A stretch of 64,000 nucleotides of DNA, taken from an uncultured Pseudomonadota bacterium. Lineage in GTDB: Bacteria; Pseudomonadota; Gammaproteobacteria; Burkholderiales; Thiobacillaceae. Positions 10,161-18,319 of the stretch are shown piece by piece. The notes beneath the pieces were generated by a model. It worked only from the letters and a program-made list of their open reading frames with translations, ran no database searches and was not told the DNA's origin. Each line of letters opens with the position of its first letter. The stretch's first letter is position 1. The translations under genes and the position numbers were made by a program. The stretch spans positions 62,001-126,000 of the forward strand of contig CAILNT010000056.1 of the NCBI GenBank assembly GCA_903835655.1, in the 5' to 3' direction.

Positions 10161-11312
10161 GTGCTAACACGTGCCCTGTTGTCTGCCACCCTCGTTATCG
10201 CGTTGTCGGCTTGTTCCACGGTCGGTGGCTGGTTCGGCTCGGACAAGACCGTCGGCAAGCCGGCCGCATTGACCGAAATCAAGCCCAGTGCCAGCCTGGC
10301 GCGGCAGTGGGAAGCACACCTCGGCGGCGCGGGGCCGTATGATTTTTCCCCCGCAACCGATGGCCAAGCCGTCTATGCCGCCGGCAGCGATGGCAGGCTG
10401 GTGAAGCTGGATCTGTCCAGTGGCCGCGAACTCTGGCGGGTGGACGCCGGCCGGGCGTTGAGCGCGGGTGTCGGCGTCGGTGAAGGACTGGTCCTGGTGG
10501 GCACGCGCAAAGGCGAACTGCTCGCCTACAAGGCTGTGGACGGCCAATTCGCCTGGAAAGCGCAACTTTCCGGGGAAATCCTGGTGCCGCCGGTGGCAGC
10601 GAACGGCGTGGCCGCCGCGCGCGGCAACGACGGCAAGATCGCGCTGTTCGAGGTGCGGGATGGCAAGCAGCGCTGGGCCAGCAGTCGCGCCCTGCCCGCG
10701 CTCACCCTGCGCGAACAGGGCTACCTGGCGCTCGGCGACAAGGCGCTCTACGTGGGCAACGCCGGCGGCAGGCTCTCCGCCCTTTCCCTGGTCAACGGCG
10801 CGCCACTGTGGGAAGCCAATATCGCCCTGCCGCACGGAACCACCGAACTGGAACGCATCGCCGATGTGGTCGGCCCGCTGGCGCTGGACGACCAACTCGT
10901 CTGCGGCGCTGCCTACCAGGGCCGAGTCGGTTGCATAGACCGGGTCACGGGAAACGGTGTCTGGGCGCGCGACCTCTCTTCCCTGCGCGGCGTGGACATG
11001 GACGCTCACTTCGTCTTCGCCGGCGATGACCACGGCACGCTGCTCGCCTATGAGCGCGTTCGTGGCGGCAACACCTGGAAGCAGGACAAATTGCGTGACC
11101 GCAAGCTTTCCAGCCCGGTTGCCGTGGCGGAACATTATGTGGCCGTGGGCGACTACCAGGGGCAGATCCACCTACTCAATGCCAGCGATGGTGCTTTCGC
11201 CGCTCGTGCAAGCACCGACGGCAGCCCCGTCCGGGGCGTCATGATTCCGCTCAAGTCGGGCCTGGTCGTGCAGACGGTGAACGGTGGGGTGTTTGCACTG
11301 AAAATCCAGTAA
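10161..11312 (+). CDS. bamB: Outer membrane assembly lipoprotein BamB
   Basis: A 383-aa beta-propeller lipoprotein. From the GTG at 10161, which sits six bases after GGAGG, the signal peptide runs to the lipobox LSAC with Cys18. The mature part has PQQ-like propeller repeats such as VYAAGSDGRLVKLDLSSGRE and VLVGTRKGELLAYKAVDGQ. BamB is the accessory subunit of the Bam complex that inserts beta-barrel proteins into the outer membrane. An in-frame ATG at 10128 inside the previous gene would put charged residues ahead of the signal peptide and is disfavoured. A 323-base gap with repeats and a terminator-like hairpin follows. Confidence 0.95.
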   Translation: MLTRALLSATLVIALSACSTVGGWFGSDKTVGKPAALTEIKPSASLARQWEAHLGGAGPYDFSPATDGQAVYAAGSDGRLVKLDLSSGRELWRVDAGRALSAGVGVGEGLVLVGTRKGELLAYKAVDGQFAWKAQLSGEILVPPVAANGVAAARGNDGKIALFEVRDGKQRWASSRALPALTLREQGYLALGDKALYVGNAGGRLSALSLVNGAPLWEANIALPHGTTELERIADVVGPLALDDQLVCGAAYQGRVGCIDRVTGNGVWARDLSSLRGVDMDAHFVFAGDDHGTLLAYERVRGGNTWKQDKLRDRKLSSPVAVAEHYVAVGDYQGQIHLLNASDGAFAARASTDGSPVRGVMIPLKSGLVVQTVNGGVFALKIQ

Positions 11313-11366
11313 ACGACTATCGTTTTACCCTGGGGTCGTGCCTTGTTCGCATGAAGCCAAGCCCGC

Positions 11367-11453
11367 GTAGGGCGGATGAGCCGGCGGGCCGGCGTTATCC
11401 GCCGAATGACTAACATCCGGCGGAAGGCACGAAAAACCGCTTTTCCGCCCTAC
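11367..11453. repeat. Composite palindromic repeat downstream of bamB
   Basis: An outer pair, GTAGGGCGGA (11367-11376) and TCCGCCCTAC (11444-11453), is a perfect 10-bp inverted repeat. Inside are two smaller hairpins: GGCGGAT (11371-11377) with ATCCGCC (11397-11403), and GGCGGAA (11419-11425) with TTCCGCC (11443-11449). The nested layout resembles a BIME- or REP-type dispersed element. Confidence 0.75.
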
Positions 11454-11589
11454 TTTGCCAGACCGCCAGAATACGTCGGCCAAGTCTCTGGCTGCCCCAG
11501 TCACTCTTCCGCCCGCGGGCGAGGGGAGCGTCGTGAGTCGCTACGCGACTTGCACGGTAACTGGCTAGCCCCAATAATCTTTGCCACCG

Positions 11590-11614
11590 CTGAGCCGGTT
11601 CGCTCGGTTTTTTT
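11590..11614 (+). terminator. Probable rho-independent terminator upstream of der
   Basis: CTGAGC (11590-11595) pairs with GCTCGG (11602-11607, one G-T wobble) across a 6-base loop and is followed directly by seven Ts. It would end transcripts from the ispG-hisS-bamB side. It lies only 21 bases before the der start, so der would need its own promoter overlapping this region, or the hairpin works as an attenuator. Confidence 0.5.
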
Positions 11615-11635
11615 CTCAAATTACCTGACGTCAAG

Positions 11636-13036
11636 ATGAAACCCACCGTAGTCCTGGTCGGCCGGCCCAATGTCGGCAAATCCACGTTGTTCAATCGTCT
11701 GACCAAGACGCGCGACGCGCTTGTTCACGATCTACCCGGTCTCACCCGGGACCGCCATTACGGTCATGGGCGCAGCGGTTCCAAGCCCTTCCTGGTGGTG
11801 GATACCGGCGGCTTCGAGCCGGTGGTGGAGACCGGTATTCTGGCCGAAATGGCGAAGCAGACCATGCAGGCGGTGGCCGAGGGCGATGCGGTGATCTTTC
11901 TGGTCGACGGCCGCGCCGGGGTCACGCCGCAGGATCTGATCATCGCCGAGAAACTGCGCCGCAGCGGCCGGCCGGTGACCGTGGCGGTGAACAAGACCGA
12001 AGGCATGAACCGCGGCGTGGTCAGCGCGGAATTCTTCGAACTCGGCCTGGGCGAGCCCGTCCCCATTTCCGGCGCCCATGGCGAGGGCGTGCGCGAACTG
12101 GTGGAACTGGCGCTGGAAGCCTTCGAGGTCGAGCCGGAGGAGGAAGGGGAGGACGACCATCCCAAGATCGCCATCGTCGGCCGCCCCAATGTGGGCAAGT
12201 CCACGCTGGTGAACACCTTCGTCGGCGAGGAACGCGTCATCGCTTTCGATCAGCCTGGCACCACGCGCGATTCCATCTACGTCGATTTCGAGCGCGGCGG
12301 CAAACCCTACACCCTGATCGACACAGCCGGCGTGCGGCGCCGCGGCAAGGTTACCGAGGTCGTCGAGAAATTCTCGGTGATCAAGACCTTGCAGGCCATC
12401 GAGGATGCCAATGTCGTCGTCCTGGTGCTCGATGCGCAGCAGGAAATTTCCGATCAGGATGCGCACCTGGCCGGCTTCGTCCTGGAGGCCGGGCGCGCAC
12501 TGGTGGTCGCGGTGAACAAGTGGGATGGCATGGAGGGCTATGCGCGCGAACAGATCAAGCGCGACCTCACGCGGCGCCTGGAATTTCTCTCCTTCGCCCG
12601 CTTCCATTTCATCTCCGCGCTCAAGGGGGAAGGCGTGGGCGGACTCATCAAGTCGGTGGACGAGGCCTATGCCGCGGCCATGGCCAAGATGGCGACGCCG
12701 CGACTCACCCGCGTATTGCAGGACGCAGTCAGTCAGCAGCAACCTGGAAGGTCCGGCCTGTTCCGACCGAAACCGAAATATGCCCACCAGGGCGGCAGCA
12801 ACCCGCCGGTCATCATCGTCCATGGCAACCACCTGGAAGGCATCACCGACAGCTATAAGCGCTACCTGGAAAACACCTTCCGCACCGTGTTCAACCTGCA
12901 CGGCACGCCGTTGCGGGTGGACTTCAAGTCTGGCCACAACCCCTTCGAGGCCCGCCACGTCAACCCGCTCACTCCGCGCCAGACACGGACGGCGGAACGC
13001 GACGCGCGCAGGCGGAACAAGACCAACAAGAAGTAG
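11636..13036 (+). CDS. der: Ribosome-associated GTPase Der (EngA)
   Basis: The 466-aa protein has the two tandem GTPase domains unique to Der. The P-loop GRPNVGKST occurs near residue 9 and again near residue 182, with DTAGV and VNKWDG in the second domain and a C-terminal KH-like domain ending in a basic tail. Der is essential for 50S subunit maturation. In betaproteobacteria it usually sits between bamB and hfq, as here, although in this genome an unrecognised gene separates der from hfq. The start at ATG 11636 is the family start ([16 protein letters not shown]). Confidence 0.98.
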   Translation: MKPTVVLVGRPNVGKSTLFNRLTKTRDALVHDLPGLTRDRHYGHGRSGSKPFLVVDTGGFEPVVETGILAEMAKQTMQAVAEGDAVIFLVDGRAGVTPQDLIIAEKLRRSGRPVTVAVNKTEGMNRGVVSAEFFELGLGEPVPISGAHGEGVRELVELALEAFEVEPEEEGEDDHPKIAIVGRPNVGKSTLVNTFVGEERVIAFDQPGTTRDSIYVDFERGGKPYTLIDTAGVRRRGKVTEVVEKFSVIKTLQAIEDANVVVLVLDAQQEISDQDAHLAGFVLEAGRALVVAVNKWDGMEGYAREQIKRDLTRRLEFLSFARFHFISALKGEGVGGLIKSVDEAYAAAMAKMATPRLTRVLQDAVSQQQPGRSGLFRPKPKYAHQGGSNPPVIIVHGNHLEGITDSYKRYLENTFRTVFNLHGTPLRVDFKSGHNPFEARHVNPLTPRQTRTAERDARRRNKTNKK

Positions 13037-13122
13037 GCGCAACGGGAGGTGCGCGGATCGGTGCATGGCCCTATGATTGCGGACTTGCGCATCGCCTTCC
13101 AATCGGCATTTCGAGGTATTCC

Positions 13123-14286
13123 ATGCAGTCCGGCCCCAGAGAAATCGTCACGCCCTTTCGACCGATCCCGCTCGATGTTCCCGAGGGGATGAAGCCGAAC
13201 GAGTTTTTCAACAGCAGCGAGAACCTCAGCGACCTGGTTCACAACAACGGCCTGTTGCAGAACCCGGAGGGATTGTTGCTCTACCGCAAGGCACTGGGAC
13301 ACAGCAACGAGTTCGACGCTTCGATCATCTACAACACCTCGCAGACCATCCTCGACCCGCTCGGCCGTCCGGTGCGGCGGACCCAGGTGCCGGATGCGGT
13401 GAAGAATGTCTGGAACCGGATGAACCAGGTCATCTTCGAGGCCATGCTGGAGATGTATCCCGACGCCGACGAAACCCTGGTGCTGACCGGCGAGGCGAGT
13501 CTGGACGCGACCTGGCCGCTGACTTCGCCCGGGGTGCCCAGCATCCGCATGCTGCATAACCACTTCATCGTCTTCAACAAGGCCGATTTGCGCGCAGCAC
13601 CCCTGGCCGACACCAGCAACCCCAACCTCACCGATGGCGGCCAGCATTCGCTGTTCCAGGCCTATATGCGCGAGGTCTACCGCGCCTTCTTCGACGAACT
13701 GGACCTGGAGATCCTGCGGCCCTGCCAGTCCGGCTCCTGCAAGATCGCGCTGACCGGCTACCCGCAGGGCCTGCCGAGCTGGGAAGTGACGGGGGGCGCC
13801 GAATCGCTCAAGGATGTCCGCTTCTGGAAGGAATACGACACCATCCTGAAGGGCTTCATCGACTTCTACCGCACCTTCTTCAGTCAGGTCTCGACCCGCA
13901 ATGCGCCGCTGCCGCGCGACATCTATTTCCCCGGTCTGGTGGAGGAAAAATTGCAGTTCAACAACGATTTCCTCAAGTCCGCGAAGATGGTGCGCGACCG
14001 TTGCATCAAGGACGCCAAATACGCCAACTCGATCCGCTGGCAGCCGGCCTTCAAGCAGTTGATCTACCGCAACGACGTGGGTAAATTGATCGTCACCATC
14101 AGCCAGAACTCCATCGGCAATGCCATCACCGAATTGCTGGGCGTGGTGGTCAATCGCCGACCGGACGCCGATGCTTACGGTCAGGCCGAGCCGGCCTTGA
14201 TCGCGCGCCTGCTGGAAGTGCGTCGTCGTCTGGTCGAAGCCGACCTGGGCCAAGGCATCGCCACTCCGCATTGGGGCGCGTCCTAG
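13123..14286 (+). CDS. Conserved-looking hypothetical protein between der and hfq
   Basis: I do not recognise this 387-aa protein. It is a convincing gene: ATG with GAGG seven bases upstream, codon use like its neighbours, and an uninterrupted frame on the operon strand. No signal peptide or transmembrane helix is visible, so it is probably cytoplasmic. Notable segments are NEFFNSSENLSDLVHNNGLL, a histidine-containing block IRMLHNHFIVFNKAD near residues 143-157, and ALTGYPQGLPSWEVTGGAE around 208. The HNHF block flanked by hydrophobic residues loosely recalls HIT/GalT-like folds, but I cannot support that assignment. It interrupts the otherwise conserved der-hfq adjacency, 86 bases after der and 128 before hfq. 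Confidence 0.8.
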   Translation: MQSGPREIVTPFRPIPLDVPEGMKPNEFFNSSENLSDLVHNNGLLQNPEGLLLYRKALGHSNEFDASIIYNTSQTILDPLGRPVRRTQVPDAVKNVWNRMNQVIFEAMLEMYPDADETLVLTGEASLDATWPLTSPGVPSIRMLHNHFIVFNKADLRAAPLADTSNPNLTDGGQHSLFQAYMREVYRAFFDELDLEILRPCQSGSCKIALTGYPQGLPSWEVTGGAESLKDVRFWKEYDTILKGFIDFYRTFFSQVSTRNAPLPRDIYFPGLVEEKLQFNNDFLKSAKMVRDRCIKDAKYANSIRWQPAFKQLIYRNDVGKLIVTISQNSIGNAITELLGVVVNRRPDADAYGQAEPALIARLLEVRRRLVEADLGQGIATPHWGAS

Positions 14287-14414
14287 CCGAACGGCATGGC
14301 GCTACGGCGCATCGGCCCTGCTGAAGAAAAGCGGGGCCGTGGAAATAAAACCCGATAAAATCCCCGCCCTGGATACGCAAGGTCCGCCAACACCATTCTT
14401 ATAAGGGATACATC

Positions 14415-14660
14415 ATGGGCAAGGGGCAGCAGTTACAAGACCCGTTTCTCAACGCGCTGCGTCAGGAGCAGGTCCAGGTTTCGGTCTATCTGGTCAATGG
14501 CATCAAGCTCCAGGGCATCATCGAGAGTTTCGATCCCTACGTGGTGCTGCTGAAGAACGCCATTACCCAGATGGTCTACAAGCACGCCATTTCCACCGTA
14601 GTGCCTGCTCGCCCCATCTCCGTGCAACGTGCAGCCCCTCCCGCCAGCGAAGTCGGTTGA
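14415..14660 (+). CDS. hfq: RNA chaperone Hfq
   Basis: Hfq of 81 aa, with the family N-terminus ([20 protein letters not shown]), Sm1 motif including [20 protein letters not shown] and Sm2 motif [10 protein letters not shown]. It forms a hexameric ring that pairs small RNAs with mRNAs. AAGGGA precedes the ATG at a good distance. hflX begins one base after the hfq stop, reproducing the conserved hfq-hflX-hflK-hflC cluster. Confidence 0.98.
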   Translation: MGKGQQLQDPFLNALRQEQVQVSVYLVNGIKLQGIIESFDPYVVLLKNAITQMVYKHAISTVVPARPISVQRAAPPASEVG

Positions 14661-14661
14661 C

Positions 14662-15840
14662 GTGTTTGAACGTCCAGAACATGGGCAGGCTGTCATCCTG
14701 GCCTCGATCGATTTCGGTGATCCGGATTATGCGGAAGGCTTGGCCGAGCTCGTGCTGCTCGCCACCAGTGCCGGCCTGAATGTCGCCGGCGTGGTCGAGG
14801 GCAAGCGCGGCAAGCCCGACGCCGCGCTCTTCGCCGGTTCCGGCAAGGCCGATGAAATCGGCGATGCTGCCCGCGCCGCCGATGCCTCCCTGGTCATCTT
14901 CAATAACAACCTGTCCTCGGTTCAGGAGCGCAACCTGGAAAAGCGCCTGCAATGCCGGGTGCTGGACCGGACTGCGCTGATCCTCGAGATCTTCGCCCTG
15001 CGCGCGCGCAGCAACGAGGGCAAGCTCCAGGTGGAATTGGCGCAATTGCGGCATTATGCCACCCGGCTGGTGCGCGGCTGGACTCACCTGGAGCGCCAGA
15101 AGGGTGGGATCGGCATGCGCGGCGGTCCGGGCGAGACGCAGTTGGAACTGGACCGACGCATGATCCTGACCAAGATCAAGGGCATCGAGGTCCGGCTGGA
15201 GAAGCTGGCCAACACTCGTGCGGTGCAGCGCCGCAGCCGGCAGCGCAGCGGTGTCCTGTCGGTCTCCCTGGTGGGCTACACCAACGCCGGGAAGTCGACG
15301 CTGTTCAACACCCTGACCCGTGCCGGCGCCTACGCCGCCGACCAGTTGTTCGCCACCCTCGATACCACCACGCGCAAGCTCTGGCTGCCGCAGGCAGGAC
15401 AACCCCTGCTGCTGTCGGATACCGTCGGTTTCATCACCCGATTGCCGCACGCGCTGGTTTCCGCCTTTCACGCTACCCTGGAAGAGACCATCCACGCCGA
15501 TCTGCTGCTGCACGTGGTCGACGCCGCCAGCTCGAATCGCGAACGCCAGCGGGTCGAGGTGGAGAAGGTGCTGAAGGATATCGGCGGGGACCAGGTACCG
15601 CGCATCGAGGTTATGAACAAGGTCGATCTCACCGGGGTCGGCCCTCAGGTGGCGCGGGACGAGTATGGTAAGATCGCCGCCGTTTGGCTTTCCGCCAGGA
15701 CGGGCGCCGGAGTGGATCTGCTCCGCGATGCCATCGCCGAGTTTGCCTGTGATCAACGACATGAAACCCAAGTACTGGCGGCTCAAGAGGCCGAACTTTC
15801 TCAAAGCTATGTGGAAACCAATCTCGATGGCCTGGAATGA
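14662..15840 (+). CDS. hflX: Ribosome-rescue GTPase HflX
   Basis: The 392-aa protein starts at a GTG one base after the hfq stop. It has an N-terminal HflX domain, the glycine-rich linker GGIGMRGGPGETQLELDRR (near residue 150), and a G domain with GYTNAGKST, DTVGFITRLP and NKVD. HflX splits stalled 70S ribosomes, notably after heat or antibiotic stress. The last 14 bases overlap the start of hflK, suggesting coupled translation. Confidence 0.96.
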   Translation: MFERPEHGQAVILASIDFGDPDYAEGLAELVLLATSAGLNVAGVVEGKRGKPDAALFAGSGKADEIGDAARAADASLVIFNNNLSSVQERNLEKRLQCRVLDRTALILEIFALRARSNEGKLQVELAQLRHYATRLVRGWTHLERQKGGIGMRGGPGETQLELDRRMILTKIKGIEVRLEKLANTRAVQRRSRQRSGVLSVSLVGYTNAGKSTLFNTLTRAGAYAADQLFATLDTTTRKLWLPQAGQPLLLSDTVGFITRLPHALVSAFHATLEETIHADLLLHVVDAASSNRERQRVEVEKVLKDIGGDQVPRIEVMNKVDLTGVGPQVARDEYGKIAAVWLSARTGAGVDLLRDAIAEFACDQRHETQVLAAQEAELSQSYVETNLDGLE

Positions 15841-17041
15841 CCCGCAGTGGGGTGGTGGCGGCAACAAGAATTCCGGTGGGCCGCCGGATCTCGATGAGCT
15901 TTGGAAGAACTTCAACCGCCGCCTGAATGAACTGTTCGGCAACAAGGGCGGCGACAAGGAGCCGCAGCCGCCGGGTGTGGGCGGCAATCGCGAATTCAAC
16001 ATTCCCGGCGGCATCGGCCTGCTGCTCGCGCTGGCGCTGCTGGTCTGGCTGGCCTCCGGTTTCTACATCGTCGATGCGGGCGAACGCGGCGTGGTGTTGC
16101 GCTTCGGAAAATACCTCGAAACCACCGATCCCGGCCCGCGCTGGCATTTGCCTTATCCCTTCGAGGATGTCGAGACGGTCAACGTCGAGCAGGTACGCAC
16201 CGTCGAGGTGGGGTATCAGCACAACGTGAAATCCAAGCTGCTGTCCGAATCCCTGATGCTGACCGACGATGAGAACATCATCGATCTCCAGTTCTCGGTG
16301 CAGTACCTGCTGAAGAATCCCGAAGACTATCTCTTCTCCAGCCGTAACCCGGATGAGGCGGTGAAGCAGGCCGCGGAGACCGCGATGCGCGAGATCGTCG
16401 GCAAGAGCAAGATGGATTACGTGCTCTACGAAGGGCGGGCGAACGTCGCCATACGCGCCACCCAGTTGATGCAGCAGATTCTCGATCGTTACAAGACCGG
16501 CATCACGGTCAGCAAACTGAACATGCAGAATGCGCAGCCGCCCGAGCAGGTGCAGGCTTCGTTCGACGACGCGGTGAAGGCCGGCCAGGATCGCGAACGC
16601 CTGAAGAACGAGGGCCAGGCCTACGCCAACGACGTCGTTCCCAAGGCGGGTGGGGTGGCCGCTCGCTTGGCCCAGGAGTCGCAAGGCTACAAGCAGCGCG
16701 TGGTGGCGCAGGCGGAGGGCGAGGCTTCGCGCTTCAAGCAGGTGCTGGCGCAGTATTCCAAGGCGCCGCAGGTCACCCGAGAACGCTTGTATCTGGACGC
16801 CATGCAACAGGTTCTTTCGAATACCACCAAGGTGATGGTGGATGACAAGCAGGGTGGCAACCTGCTCTATCTGCCTCTGGATAAACTCATGAACATGACC
16901 CAGCAGGGCGCGGCCCCGACGCAGGTCGTCCCGCAACAGGTCGAACAGGCGCCACAGCGCCAGGACAGCACCACGCGCGGCGATGAACTGTCCCGCTCGC
17001 GCGATGCTTTCCGCAACCGTGACCGAGAGTCCCGGCCATGA
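15827..17041 (+). CDS. hflK: FtsH-modulating membrane protein HflK
   Basis: HflK, 404 aa, with a Gly-rich cytoplasmic N-terminus (MAWNDPQWGGGGNKNSGGPP), a transmembrane helix at about 62-84, and a large periplasmic SPFH/prohibitin domain ending in a Gln-rich tail. With HflC it forms a cage around the FtsH protease. The ATG at 15827, inside the last codons of hflX, gives the family N-terminus; the frame stays open upstream but encodes no HflK-like residues. The stop codon TGA at 17039-17041 lies within the left ATGAT target duplication of the inserted element that now separates hflK from hflC. Confidence 0.96.
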   Translation: MAWNDPQWGGGGNKNSGGPPDLDELWKNFNRRLNELFGNKGGDKEPQPPGVGGNREFNIPGGIGLLLALALLVWLASGFYIVDAGERGVVLRFGKYLETTDPGPRWHLPYPFEDVETVNVEQVRTVEVGYQHNVKSKLLSESLMLTDDENIIDLQFSVQYLLKNPEDYLFSSRNPDEAVKQAAETAMREIVGKSKMDYVLYEGRANVAIRATQLMQQILDRYKTGITVSKLNMQNAQPPEQVQASFDDAVKAGQDRERLKNEGQAYANDVVPKAGGVAARLAQESQGYKQRVVAQAEGEASRFKQVLAQYSKAPQVTRERLYLDAMQQVLSNTTKVMVDDKQGGNLLYLPLDKLMNMTQQGAAPTQVVPQQVEQAPQRQDSTTRGDELSRSRDAFRNRDRESRP

Positions 17042-17042
17042 T

Positions 17043-17321
17043 CCTTGAATCCTCAGTTGAACACGCCCGAGTGTGCTTATGGCGAGTTGTCTGGCAAGGC
17101 GCGACGACGCGCATGGTCGCTCCCCGCAAGGAGGAGCAGCGGAGTCGTTGGCGGCTCGTCCGCCGTACGAATCCGGCGTACCCCGCGCGGGTACAACGCA
17201 GCCAGGCTTGCAACAGGGTGCGTAGCGGGTTCACCCAAAGGGTGAGCGCAACCGAAGGCGCAATCCTCAATATCCATGGGGCCTCACGGGGAAAAATGAG
17301 CGATCAACTGAGGAATCAAGG
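17043..17321. mobile_element. MITE-like element between hflK and hflC
   Basis: A 279-bp insertion with 18-bp terminal inverted repeats: the left end CCTTGAATCCTCAGTTGA (17043-17060) and the complement of the right end (17304-17321) differ at one position. Both sides carry the 5-bp direct repeat ATGAT (17038-17042 and 17322-17326), as expected of a target duplication. Removing the element and one copy restores ATGATG, in which the hflK stop overlaps the hflC start. Internal hairpins include GTACCC/GGGTAC (17178-17183, 17089-aligned partner at 17189-17194) and TCACCC/GGGTGA (17231-17236, 17240-17245). No transposase is encoded, so it must have been mobilised in trans. The family is unknown; a CCT end with a 5-bp duplication is compatible with IS1380-type elements, a weak guess. 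Confidence 0.85.
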
Positions 17322-18203
17322 ATGATGCTGAAAAATCCCGCAATCGCCATCGTCGGCCTGGTCGTGGCCTTGTTCATCGCCTCGTTGTCACTGTACACGG
17401 TGGATCAGCGCCAGGCAGCCCTGGTATTCCAACTGGGTGAAGTGGTTGCCATCGAGAAGATCCCCGGCCTCTACTTCAAGCTGCCCCTGGTGCAGAACAT
17501 TCGTTATTTCGACACCCGCATCCTGACCCTGGATCCCGTCGAGCCGGAGCGCTTCATCACCTCCGAGAAGAAGAATGTGCTGGTGGACTACTTCGTCAAG
17601 TGGCGCATCAAGGATGTCGAGAAGTACTACGTCAGCTTCAACGGCGACGAGCGGCGCGCAGTCAATCGCCTGGCGCAGACGGTCAACGATGGCATGCGCG
17701 CCGAATTCGGCAAGCGTACCGTGCATGACGTGGTGTCCGGCGAGCGCGACGACGTGATGTATTCCCTGCGCAAAAGCGCGGATGCCGACGCCCGCCGCTT
17801 CGGGGTGGAGGTGCTGGATGTGCGCATCAAACGGGTCGATCTGCCCGCCGAGGTGAGCGACTCGGTCTATCGCCGCATGGAGGCGGAGCGCAAGCGGGTG
17901 GCCAATGGGCTGCGTTCCACCGGTTCCGCCGAGGCGGAGAAGATACGCGCCGATGCCGACCGGCAGCGCGAGGTGATCATCGCGGGCGCTTATCGCGATG
18001 CCCAGCGTGTCAAGGGTGAGGGCGACGGCCGCGCCTCCGAGATCTACGGCGAGGCCTTTGGCAAGAATCCCGAGTTTTATTCCTTCTACCGCAGCATGGA
18101 AGCCTACAAGCAGAGTTTCTCCGGCAAGAGCGACGTGATGGTGTTGCAACCCAATTCCGAGTTCTTCCGCTACATGAAATCCTCGCGTGGCGCCGGCAAA
18201 TAG
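17322..18203 (+). CDS. hflC: FtsH-modulating membrane protein HflC
   Basis: HflC of 293 aa: an N-terminal membrane helix (about 7-24) and an SPFH domain with VDQRQAALVFQLGE and RIKRVDLPAEVSDSVYRRME, ending in the usual SEFFRYMKSS. It is the partner of HflK. The start ATG at 17322 lies in the right target duplication of the inserted element, and its best Shine-Dalgarno sequence (GAGGA, 17310-17314) lies inside the element's right terminal repeat. Expression of hflC relative to hflK may therefore have changed. A truncated DUF2065 gene follows directly. Confidence 0.96.
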   Translation: MMLKNPAIAIVGLVVALFIASLSLYTVDQRQAALVFQLGEVVAIEKIPGLYFKLPLVQNIRYFDTRILTLDPVEPERFITSEKKNVLVDYFVKWRIKDVEKYYVSFNGDERRAVNRLAQTVNDGMRAEFGKRTVHDVVSGERDDVMYSLRKSADADARRFGVEVLDVRIKRVDLPAEVSDSVYRRMEAERKRVANGLRSTGSAEAEKIRADADRQREVIIAGAYRDAQRVKGEGDGRASEIYGEAFGKNPEFYSFYRSMEAYKQSFSGKSDVMVLQPNSEFFRYMKSSRGAGK

Positions 18204-18205
18204 AC

Positions 18206-18319
18206 CGGGCCGGGCGTGAGGCCTTCAGCCGTATGACCCGGTTCAACGATGGCCAGGTTCGCTCCATGGGACTGATCTCCATGCCTGCTGGCCTGATCCT
18301 ACTGTCTCTCTCCCTATGA
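18206..18319 (+). pseudogene. DUF2065 (YjeT-like) remnant, C-terminal half
   Basis: Reading this frame gives GREAFSRMTRFNDGQVRSMG then LISMPAGLILLSLSL and a stop that overlaps the hisZ ATG. This matches the second half of DUF2065 proteins (typically a W-R-E-x-F-R segment, then a D-G-Q-[IV]-R-x-x-G segment and a hydrophobic helix with AGLLLL), which commonly lie between hflC and hisZ. The first transmembrane half and any start codon upstream of an internal ATG at 18233 are missing, so the 5' half was deleted against the hflC 3' end. A 28-residue peptide from 18233 is possible but unlikely to work. Confidence 0.7.

Larger units (their letters stand above)
11313..11635. other. Intergenic gap bamB-der
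   Basis: This 323-base gap is the only one above 300 bases. It holds a composite palindromic repeat (11367-11453) and a hairpin followed by seven T residues (11590-11614). I see no convincing gene in it: short open frames have no ribosome binding site or family resemblance, and no tRNA-like cloverleaf is evident. Confidence 0.7.

Noticed and set aside
17045-17245. Other short open frames within the inserted element
   Set aside because: No ribosome binding site or family resemblance; the element is better explained as non-autonomous DNA with hairpins.
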